From JBDTMC01 sp039934475 (GTDB lineage Bacteria; Acidobacteriota; Terriglobia; Bryobacterales; Bryobacteraceae): a DNA stretch of 15,104 bases. Positions within the stretch are counted from its first letter, which is position 1, and the number at the start of each line of letters is the position of its first letter. Below the pieces are notes generated by a model. The model ran no database searches and had not been told where the DNA came from. It saw nothing but the letters and a program-made list of their open reading frames with translations. Location: positions 1 to 15,104 of the forward strand of contig JBDTMC010000158.1 in NCBI GenBank assembly GCA_039934475.1, read 5' to 3'. Of the stretch, positions 1 to 6,092 are shown in pieces. Made by a program: the position numbers and the translations under genes.

Positions 1-1
1 T

Positions 2-91
2 CAGAATGGCACCATTCTCATTCCTAAGTGCGATGAGGATGGGATGCGTCGTTTTCTGAATTGGCACTTTGGGAAGAGTCCGATTCGGTGA
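2..91 (+). CDS. C-terminal end of an unidentified gene (partial)
   Basis: A reading frame is open from the left window edge and stops at TGA 89-91. The visible 29 residues end in FLNWHFGKSPIR and have normal protein composition. No family can be named from so short a tail. Its position just before an array of RHS tip cassettes makes a further tip or immunity gene possible, but that is inference from place only. The overlapping minus-strand frame (1-213) has an arginine/serine/cysteine-rich composition and looks like a shadow. Confidence 0.4.
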   Translation, partial: QNGTILIPKCDEDGMRRFLNWHFGKSPIR

Positions 92-260
92 CGCTTTGAG
101 GCGGCTCGGAACGATAGTGGGTAGGTAGGTGCAAGACAAACTTCAAGGGACCCTGAACCCGATAGACAACCTGCACATCCTCGTACGCTGATTCCCAGGG
201 CGCTGATGAGCACTAGAGTTCTCCGAGCAGACTTGGCGAGATTCTCGGCTATAGGGGATT
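92..260. other. Spacer before first RHS core remnant; no supported gene
   Basis: All three plus-strand frames are interrupted or lack a credible start. One frame stays open from about 125 to a TGA at 265-267, but it has no ribosome binding site and an arginine/proline-rich composition. RHS homology begins abruptly at about 264 (HDYLPFGEE), with an in-frame TAG at 252-254, so the normal upstream RHS core has been lost or was never here. This is a recombination junction rather than a regulatory region as far as I can see. Confidence 0.4.
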
Positions 261-1097
261 TTGCATGACTATTTGCCGTTTGGGGAGGAGATACCGGCGT
301 CGATTGGGAACCGGAGTTCGGTGCCGGGGTATGGGGTGGGTGATGGGGTCCCGGAACGGTTCACGGGGAAGGAGCGGGATGGGGAGACGGGGCTGGATTT
401 CTTTGGGGCGAGGTACATGAGCTCGGCACAGGGGAGATTCACATCGCCGGATGAACTTGCCAGCGGAGTCGGCGGGGCATATGAGGTGTCTGGATATAGG
501 TCCTTGGAGCCACGGCCACTGCCATATGCGGATACGACAAACCCGCAATCCCTGGACAAGTATACATATGCGTTGAATAATCCCTTGAGGTGTGTGGACC
601 CTGACGGCCACTGTGCGTTCGGGATCGACACCTTCTGGTGCGTCGTCGGTGCTATTGCGGCGGGCGGAGAACTGCTGAATATGGGTCTTGATCTGTGCGG
701 AGCGAAGCTCGAAGTTGACAGCATGGTGGCATTCGGAGCCTACGTGGAATCCCTAAAGGAACACGCGATGGCCGTCTGCGTTGCGGGCAAACCCGAGTGT
801 GGTGCAGCGTTGGAAGCTTATCAGAGAGCCAACATCGCGTACCACAAAAAGCAGGCAAAGACTGCAGTGACGGTTGTGAAGGCCGTTCCCGGAACGACAG
901 TCACCGGTCCGGTGCCGACGAGCCAAGCCGATCTGATTTTCAAGTTCGGCATTCGGGTTCTTACAATCACGGCGGATTCTCCCGGTGAGGAGCAACAGCA
1001 GCGACAGGCGAAGAAGATGCCGACTGAGCCTAATGCACGCCCTAACCCCAACAAGCCGAACTGTCTCCTAAACCGTGATGGGACCTGCGTCGAATAG
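261..1097 (+). CDS. 5'-truncated RHS core with C-terminal tip (orphan rhs-CT)
   Basis: The first ~115 residues are the end of an RHS repeat-associated core: HDYLPFGEEI, then FTGKERDGETGLDFFGARY, QGRFTSPDE and NPQSLDKYTYALNNPL..DPDGH. Full RHS proteins run to well over 1000 residues; here an in-frame TAG lies at 252-254, so only the last core segment survives. The only available start is TTG 261, with no good Shine-Dalgarno sequence. After DPDGH a variable tip of ~160 residues begins with a hydrophobic stretch (CVVGAIAAGGELLNMGLDLC) and ends in a Pro/Asn/Cys-rich tail (NKPNCLLNRDGTCVE). I do not recognise a known toxin domain. In the RHS system such tips are often toxins that swap by recombination at the core; whether this copy is expressed is doubtful. 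The following small gene may be its immunity partner. Confidence 0.75.
   Translation: MHDYLPFGEEIPASIGNRSSVPGYGVGDGVPERFTGKERDGETGLDFFGARYMSSAQGRFTSPDELASGVGGAYEVSGYRSLEPRPLPYADTTNPQSLDKYTYALNNPLRCVDPDGHCAFGIDTFWCVVGAIAAGGELLNMGLDLCGAKLEVDSMVAFGAYVESLKEHAMAVCVAGKPECGAALEAYQRANIAYHKKQAKTAVTVVKAVPGTTVTGPVPTSQADLIFKFGIRVLTITADSPGEEQQQRQAKKMPTEPNARPNPNKPNCLLNRDGTCVE
360..452 (+). repeat. RHS core DNA repeat, copy 1
   Basis: Encodes FTGKERDGETGLDFFGARY...QGRFTSPD. It is homologous at DNA and protein level to 1667-1759 and 2706-2780, all in the same orientation. The run CAGGGGAG and the CGCCGGAT end are shared with copy 2. Confidence 0.7.
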
Positions 1098-1150
1098 GGC
1101 AGCGTAATATTTCGGAAGGCCAAGGGATTTCATTGAAGGAGAGCATTGAG

Positions 1151-1576
1151 GTGTCGCAAAAGTCGCTGCTGTTGTTGATCATTGTGGTAGCTTTGGCCAT
1201 CGAGGTGTGCTGGCCCGGAATTCGGACACTAATTGTATGGACGTGGTCGGTGAAGCAAGAACAGGGACGCATTCGAGCAGATTTGCCGGAGGGGTGGAAG
1301 CGCATTGAACAAAGGACATCCTTGACGGCCGTGAACCCGTGCTGGACCGTGTTTTGTTCTTCGCCGCGCTCCACCCTCGTACTTGCTGTACAGAAGTTGC
1401 CCATGTTGAGAGACCGAAGTTGGAGCGAGAGGGCGAAGAAGGAATTTGATGACGGACGGCTCGGCTCTGTCGTGGCCCGCTCGCTTCCGTCGGGTTTGGG
1501 GCGGGTGGAATGCCTTGAAGCAAGGGGGGATCGAATCTTGCCGAGGTCAGGTGTTACGCAGCCAGTTCCGGCCTGA
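1151..1576 (+). CDS. Small membrane-anchored protein, candidate immunity protein of RHS tip 1 (probable frame break)
   Basis: GTG 1151 is preferred over TTG 1133 because GAAGGAG (1135-1141) lies 9 nt upstream of it. The protein opens with a single hydrophobic helix (residues ~4-22, LLLLIIVVALAIEVCW), followed by a soluble part. As read, it stops at 1574-1576 after a Pro/Arg/Val tail that looks out of frame. Moving one base back within the six-G run (1524-1529) opens a sensible continuation (GLRADFSGTAGDLEKFYH) to TAA 1675-1677, giving about 175 residues. The gene therefore seems broken, mis-sequenced or frameshifted by the ribosome. No named family is recognised. A role as immunity protein is inferred only from its place after an RHS tip. 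Confidence 0.55.
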   Translation: MSQKSLLLLIIVVALAIEVCWPGIRTLIVWTWSVKQEQGRIRADLPEGWKRIEQRTSLTAVNPCWTVFCSSPRSTLVLAVQKLPMLRDRSWSERAKKEFDDGRLGSVVARSLPSGLGRVECLEARGDRILPRSGVTQPVPA

Positions 1577-1639
1577 GAGCTGATTTCAGTGGAACTGCCG
1601 GTGACTTGGAAAAGTTCTATCACACAGTGGCATCGGTAG

Positions 1640-2246
1640 GCGTCTCCTCTCAGGAGGAACGTTCTCTTCACCGTTAAGAAGAACGACGCCGAGACCGGCC
1701 TCGATTACGTCGGGGCGCGGTACTTCTGGGCGGCTCAGGGGAGGTTTACGTCGCCGGATGCGCCATTCGCGGATCAACGCGCGGAGAATCCCCAAAGCTG
1801 GAACTTGTATGCGTATGGGCGCAACAATCCATTGTCAGGGGTTGATCCCAACGGAAGGGGCTTCCTGCAGAAGTTCGGGAATCTTTTTACAGATGCCGGG
1901 TGCTTCTGTGAGGGGGAGGAGGCGCGGTTCCGCACTTTCGTAAACAGAGAAAGGAGGCAGGCTCAAGACGAGGCTTTGGAGCGACAGATGCAGGCCGCCG
2001 AGGCGAGGTTCTTCGGCACTGGCAGGAACAGGGGCATGGCGAACGTTGCGGTGACGATTATATTCCTCGGCGCTGGTGCTATTGAGGCGTCAGTGAACGC
2101 TCGGGCGGCTTGGTGGAAGGCGTGACTAGCACGATTGGTGGTGCGGCGACGGCTGCCGGTGGAGCTGCCGAAGCACTGGCGACCTCGCCCGCCGCGGCAA
2201 CTGGGGTGGGCGCTGTTGTTCCTGAAGCTGGAAGGAGATTCGAACT
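1640..2246 (+). pseudogene. RHS core remnant 2 with degenerate C-terminal tip
   Basis: The frame opens after TAG 1637-1639 without any start codon before TTG 1805, and encodes KNDAETGLDYVGARY, AAQGRFTSPD and NPQSWNLYAYGRNNPLSGVDPNG, the usual end of an RHS core. The tip continues through a charged helix (RERRQAQDEALERQMQAAEA) and a hydrophobic stretch (VAVTIIFLGAGAIEA) to TGA 2123-2125. From 2086 the -1 frame carries what looks like its continuation, an Ala/Gly-rich segment (VEGVTSTIGGAATAAGGAAE) reaching the ribosome binding site of the next gene. A frameshift between 2086 and 2125 is therefore likely. No toxin domain follows the Ala/Gly-rich linker, so the effector part seems lost. Confidence 0.6.
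1667..1759 (+). repeat. RHS core DNA repeat, copy 2
   Basis: Encodes FTVKKNDAETGLDYVGARY...AAQGRFTSPD. The homology starts within about 10 bases of the end of the restored upstream gene (TAA 1675-1677), so cassette end and core start coincide, as expected for tip cassettes inserted at the core. Confidence 0.7.
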
Positions 2247-2819
2247 GTGGCCAACAACATTGCAACGGATGATCAAGCCACCCGCGGCCCGATCTCAAGA
2301 TCCGCGAGTTTGGTTCTTAAAGGAATCGCGGTTCTCTTGTTGTACGCTCTCCTTGGTCGTCCGTCTGCGTATGTCGCGCTCTGGGAACGTGGGTCTTGGT
2401 ACGTTCTGCTTCTTGCTGTGCCAGTTGTGCCGCTTCTACTCGTCTGGTCTGTCGAGGTATTGGTATGGCGAGTTCGAATTAATGAATCGAATATCGAGAT
2501 CCGATCCCCTCGTGGCGTGCTGAAGAGGCGGATCTGCGAGATTTCGCGGCTTGACAGGGCTGCTGGAAGACTGTTGCTAGCCTTCCAGGACGGCTCTAAG
2601 CGCACCGTTCCCGTGGTGGTCGGCGATCTTGAGGGACTGCTGAACGAGATCGAAACACGTCGACACCACCGCGATGACGCCAAAGCGAATCGCCGGTTGG
2701 AGTACGATGCCGCAATTGGCCTCGATTACTTCGGGGCTCGGTATTTTTCGGGCGCGCAGGGGAGGTTTACGAGTCCAGACTCGTCGGCCATACTGCAAGC
2801 CGTTCCTACGCCGATCTGA
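2247..2819 (+). CDS. Two-TM protein with PH-like region, fused at its end to RHS core remnant 3
   Basis: The start is GTG 2247 with GAAGGAG (2231-2237) 9 nt upstream, the same layout as the gene at 1151. Residues ~20-70 hold two hydrophobic helices (LVLKGIAVLLLYALL and WYVLLLAVPVVPLLLVW). The next ~65 residues (VWRVRINESNIEIRSPRGVL, then DGSKRTVPVVVGDLEGLL) resemble a small bacterial PH-like beta domain after a membrane hairpin; that is a resemblance by eye. From about residue 150 the frame runs straight into RHS core sequence (AAIGLDYFGARY, GAQGRFTSPD) and stops at 2817-2819. The original protein probably ended near EIETRRHHRDD and lost its stop codon on joining. It may be the immunity gene of tip 2; no function is established. 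Confidence 0.6.
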   Translation: MANNIATDDQATRGPISRSASLVLKGIAVLLLYALLGRPSAYVALWERGSWYVLLLAVPVVPLLLVWSVEVLVWRVRINESNIEIRSPRGVLKRRICEISRLDRAAGRLLLAFQDGSKRTVPVVVGDLEGLLNEIETRRHHRDDAKANRRLEYDAAIGLDYFGARYFSGAQGRFTSPDSSAILQAVPTPI

Positions 2820-3062
2820 CCAACCAGCAGTCGCTGAACCTTTGTAGCTATGTGCGGAACTGAACAACCCTCTACGGGCGGCTGATCCGGATTGGATGCG
2901 CAAATTGATATTCGCTACACGAGGATCGGACCCGGCTACACGCATTCGTACATCGTTGTAACTGATACGAACGGCGCCCGAACCCCTCGGCGAGCCCTGG
3001 TTGCCTGTCTGTGGCGAGGTTGGAGTTTGGGTACCCACGTGCTGGCACACTGGCAACCTCCA
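2697..3062 (+). pseudogene. RHS core remnant 3 and tip remnant, multiply frameshifted
   Basis: Core sequence GLDYFGARYFSGAQGRFTSPD lies in one frame (to ~2800). NQQSLNLCSYVRN follows in a second frame, ending at TGA 2861-2863. NNPLRAADPD follows in a third, and a tip piece (IDIRYTRIGPGYTHSYIVVT, 2904-2963) is back in the first frame. A further shift after about 2970 gives RPNPSASPG, reminiscent of the RGGPS turn that follows such tip segments. At least four frame changes within 300 bases show a dead gene. A gene caller can wrongly add 2892-3062 to the start of the next gene. Confidence 0.6.
2706..2780 (+). repeat. RHS core DNA repeat, copy 3
   Basis: Encodes DAAIGLDYFGARY...GAQGRFTSPD. It shares GGCCTCGATTAC and CAGGGGAGGTTTACG with copy 2, pointing to a common origin and recent exchange. 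Confidence 0.65.
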
Positions 3063-4148
3063 ATGGCAAAATCTCGAGTTGCAGTGCTTAAAACGGCGCC
3101 AGTCTCTGTCATCGCCGACTACGGGAGGTTGATGCGCCTCGCCCGCTATCAGGAGTTTCTGCCGCGCGACGTAGAAACTGCGCTCAAGATCAACATCAGC
3201 TGGCAGCATTTCTTTCCCGCCTGTTCCACTACGCCGTGGCAACTGGAAGGGGTCATCGCAACACTTTTGGAAGACGGTTATAGCAAAGACAAGCTCTATG
3301 GCTGCCACAATCGGACGGTCGTCGTGGACGCCCGGCGCGGTGAGATCGCGAACAAGCACAAACAGGTCCTCGAGAAATACGGACTCCGCAATATCCACCT
3401 TTACGAAGAAACCGAGGAGTGGCTGCATTATGAGCCGCGTGCCAAGATGCTTGTACTCGACAAGATCTACCCGGAAGGTATCCGCATCCCGAAGCGGCTC
3501 ATCGGCTCCAACATCATCCATTTGCCCACCATGAAGACGCACGTCTTCACGCAGATGACGGGAGCGATGAAAAACGCCTTCGGCGGACTGCTCTTCGATA
3601 AGCGCCACTGGACGCATGGCGTGATCCACGAGACGTTGGTCGATCTGCTGGCCATTCAGAAGGAAATCCACCCCGGTATCTTTGCGGTCATGGACGGAAC
3701 CTTCGCCGGCGGCGGACCGGGGCCGCGGTGCATGGTGCCGCATGTCAAGAACTTCATTTTGGCGAGCGGGGACATGGTGGCCATCGACGCCGTAGCAGCC
3801 AAGATGATGGGCTTCGATCCTCTTTCCATCAAATTTATCCGTCTGGCTCACGAACGAGGCCTCGGGTGCGGGGACGTACGCGAGATCGAAATCGTGGGTG
3901 AGGATATTACGGCTGTGAACTTCCATTTTGCCGCGCACGAAGACACGCTCGCCAGCAAGGGTCAGAAGATGATCTACTGGGGGCCGCTGAAACCCCTTGA
4001 GCATCTGCTATTGCGCACGCCTCTGGCGCCGTTGTCCTACATCGCCTCCAGGCTTTATCACGATGTTTACTGGTACAACTTCGTGGGCCGGGCGAGAATC
4101 AGGCAGGCCCTTCGGACGGAATGGGGCAAACTCTTCACCGCGTATTAA
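3063..4148 (+). CDS. DUF362 family protein
   Basis: The 361-residue protein begins MAKSRVAVLKTAP at ATG 3063; the open frame runs further upstream to 2892, but that part is RHS tip remnant. DUF362 features are visible: a conserved motif with MTGAMKNAFGGLL near residues 160-175, HLPTMKTH just before it, and GDMVAIDAVAAKMMGFDP near residue 240. The family is widespread and of unknown biochemical role; some members carry ferredoxin-like Fe-S sites, but no CxxCxxC cluster is seen here. No signal peptide is apparent, so it is probably cytoplasmic. There is no clear Shine-Dalgarno sequence. It is followed after 23 nt by an exported protein on the same strand, suggesting one transcript. The family call is fairly secure, the function unknown. 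Confidence 0.75.
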   Translation: MAKSRVAVLKTAPVSVIADYGRLMRLARYQEFLPRDVETALKINISWQHFFPACSTTPWQLEGVIATLLEDGYSKDKLYGCHNRTVVVDARRGEIANKHKQVLEKYGLRNIHLYEETEEWLHYEPRAKMLVLDKIYPEGIRIPKRLIGSNIIHLPTMKTHVFTQMTGAMKNAFGGLLFDKRHWTHGVIHETLVDLLAIQKEIHPGIFAVMDGTFAGGGPGPRCMVPHVKNFILASGDMVAIDAVAAKMMGFDPLSIKFIRLAHERGLGCGDVREIEIVGEDITAVNFHFAAHEDTLASKGQKMIYWGPLKPLEHLLLRTPLAPLSYIASRLYHDVYWYNFVGRARIRQALRTEWGKLFTAY

Positions 4149-4171
4149 ACGTAGTGGTAGACTACGAGCAG

Positions 4172-5074
4172 GTGCATCACTTAGGACCTTCGCCACTCTG
4201 CCGGATATTGAGTCTGTCGTTGATTCTCGTCAATGGCGTGACGGCAGGCGATGTGGGAGGGCTTGGGCCAATCAAGGTGATTCTGCCGCGCATCGGCCAA
4301 CTTCGAACCGGTTCGCAGTTCGTTGCCTACATCGCGAGCATGGATGCCCGTCGACGCGAACAGGCGATCCTCAATGAGGTTCTGGGCGGGAATGTACCGG
4401 ACTTCCTTAGAAAGCTCGTCCCCGTCAAACTGGAATACCAATCGGCCGCCGGCCAGACGCACAGTGCGACGGTTTTTGTCATGCCCGAGTATCTCGCCAT
4501 TGGCTCCAGCGACGACTTCGTGCGCATTCCCATGAATTTTCACACTGCGGCCGCCGTCGCCAGTGCACTGGGCTTCGTCCTGCCGACCAGGAAGATCGTG
4601 AATGCGATCTACCATGAGGCGGCTGTCCATTTCGTACCGGAGCCGATGGCTGCGGGTCCGCAAATGAGGTCCACGGAATACTACCGCATCCACAACCAGA
4701 AGATAGAAGCGCAGTCCCGTATGCTCGGCGTCACGCCGGGCGCGCTGGTTTCCGGGGATAAGAAGGATGTCGTCATCACCAAACGGCTGATCAGCAATCC
4801 CGGAAAAATCGCGATATACGGCTGGCACCGGCAGAACGGCGCGCCCATCCAGCCGCTCAGCACGGTCCACGGGGCCTGCTATGCCGACTACAGCCATGGG
4901 ATCCGGCTGGTAAGTGAGACAGCGATCGTAGATGGGCAAGAGAAGTCGATCTACGACCTTCTCAAAGACCCGCAACTGGCCGACGTCCTCAGCGACGATG
5001 GTCCGATTCCCAATCTTCGTGAACTGATGACCGGCATGGCCAACAACACTTCCTGCGGACCACCAGCGTCATAG
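4172..5074 (+). CDS. Probable exported protein of an unnamed conserved family
   Basis: I favour GTG 4172 because it gives a credible signal peptide (MHHLGPSPLCRILSLSLILV, cleavage near GVTAG). The frame is open back to ATG 4121, which would overlap the upstream gene by 28 bp; GTG 4154 is also possible. The mature part is ~275 residues, without further membrane helices. It has several motif-like blocks: SSDDFVRIPM, LPTRKIVNAIYHEA, GDKKDVVITKRL, YGWHRQNGAPIQPL, YADYSHGIRLV and LSDDGPIPNL. The histidine, aspartate and lysine-rich motifs suggest an enzyme-like active site, but I know no characterised family with this set. Its position right after the DUF362 gene suggests a shared role. Confidence 0.6.
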   Translation: MHHLGPSPLCRILSLSLILVNGVTAGDVGGLGPIKVILPRIGQLRTGSQFVAYIASMDARRREQAILNEVLGGNVPDFLRKLVPVKLEYQSAAGQTHSATVFVMPEYLAIGSSDDFVRIPMNFHTAAAVASALGFVLPTRKIVNAIYHEAAVHFVPEPMAAGPQMRSTEYYRIHNQKIEAQSRMLGVTPGALVSGDKKDVVITKRLISNPGKIAIYGWHRQNGAPIQPLSTVHGACYADYSHGIRLVSETAIVDGQEKSIYDLLKDPQLADVLSDDGPIPNLRELMTGMANNTSCGPPAS

Positions 5075-5081
5075 CCCGAGA

Positions 5082-6092
5082 TTACTTCACGTTTTTGACA
5101 CAGCGAAAGCTCAGGTGATAGTTAGCGTGGCTGCGGTTGTCCATTACGCGCGACCCGTGCCAAAAAGGCGCGCGCCAGCGGCACCAGTCTTCATGAGCTC
5201 GAAACTGGTCGAAGATGAACCAGCTACCCTTCATTTCCGTATAGCCTAACTCATGGCTACCCAAGCTGGACATCTGGCTCTCATTGAGAGGCAGGTTCAT
5301 ATGCTCGGCGGCGTTGCCGTTTAAGTCGTACACACCCAGTGCGCTGTGGCATTCGGGAAAATCGCCGGCCGGAAAAGTGTTCGATCCACACCCGGTCCAA
5401 CTCCCGCCAGTGCAGCCGGCCGTCTTGGAGCCCGATGTGGCACAGACGCCCTTCCGGTACTGGGGTCCATAGCTCCACCGTTTGCTTGCGCTGTCGGCCC
5501 TATTATGCGCCGCGCGCATCCGGTTGACGGCGGCGTCCGGACTTAGCCCGCGTAAGGTATCGAACCCGTAATCCGGAGCTTTCAGCTCGCCCTGACACGC
5601 GCCTTCCCATTCATGTGCGTCTGCCAGCCGCTCGCCCTCTGCCCAGCAGATCTCCGCTGCCTCTTGCGCCTTCACCCAGACTACGGGATACGCACACGGG
5701 ATATTAGGGAACTCGAACTGATCGATGCAGACCTTCGCATCTTCCGGCTGCTGCGTGGCTGGATCGTACAACGGAGCCAGATACTTGCCACCGCAGATCT
5801 TCTCAAAGCGGGCATTCTCATAGTGGACCCCTTTCTGTTTCAGCCCTTCCTGGCATTGCTGCGGCGTCACGGCGTGCCTGGTCAGAGCGGGATTCCCCTG
5901 GCCGATGTGGCCGGACTTGTCGAAGATCTTCCGAATGGCGTCCACCTGAGAATCCGTCAATCCACGAACCTCTTTCAATTGACGAAAGAGGACATCGTTC
6001 TGTTGCCGCAGCGACCCCTCAGGCGGCTCGGCCAAACCGATCACGCCCGGGAACGCCAGCAGCCCCACCATCAATGCAGGGCGGAGTCTCAT
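5082..6092 (-). CDS. Exported SUMF1/FGE-fold (formylglycine-generating enzyme-like) protein
   Basis: 336 residues. The N-terminus MRLRPALMVGLLAFPGVIGLA is a signal peptide. The SUMF1/FGE-sulfatase fold is shown by CIDQFEFPN (122-130), YPVVWVKAQEAAEICWAEGE (135-154) followed by RLADAHEWEGAC, GVYDLNGNAAEH (253-264) and a C-terminal HLSFRC (326-331). The N-terminal ~80 residues are helical and specific to this protein. True formylglycine-generating enzymes have two catalytic cysteines about five residues apart before the final FRC; here only C303 is present in that stretch (HEDWCRWRAP), with Ala at the other place. It may therefore have a different reaction or a binding role. It is the last gene of a three-gene operon, its ATG overlapping the upstream stop by 4 bp. 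Confidence 0.75.
   Translation of the reverse strand: MRLRPALMVGLLAFPGVIGLAEPPEGSLRQQNDVLFRQLKEVRGLTDSQVDAIRKIFDKSGHIGQGNPALTRHAVTPQQCQEGLKQKGVHYENARFEKICGGKYLAPLYDPATQQPEDAKVCIDQFEFPNIPCAYPVVWVKAQEAAEICWAEGERLADAHEWEGACQGELKAPDYGFDTLRGLSPDAAVNRMRAAHNRADSASKRWSYGPQYRKGVCATSGSKTAGCTGGSWTGCGSNTFPAGDFPECHSALGVYDLNGNAAEHMNLPLNESQMSSLGSHELGYTEMKGSWFIFDQFRAHEDWCRWRAPFWHGSRVMDNRSHANYHLSFRCVKNVK

Noticed and set aside
2110..2523. Frame from 2110 to 2523 as a complete gene
   Set aside because: Only the part up to about 2246 looks like protein (RHS linker). The rest overlaps the better-supported gene at 2247 in another frame.
2577..4004. 475-codon minus-strand open frame opposite the DUF362 gene
   Set aside because: It lies wholly opposite a clear DUF362 gene and RHS remnants, and its translation has no family-like motif; it is a shadow caused by GC-rich codons.
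4181..4975. 264-codon minus-strand open frame opposite the exported protein
   Set aside because: Asp/Arg/Gly-rich shadow translation without motifs; the plus strand encodes a signal peptide and coherent blocks.
5075..5081. Terminator between the converging genes
   Set aside because: Only 7 bp lie between the two stop codons, and no stem with a T-run is visible.
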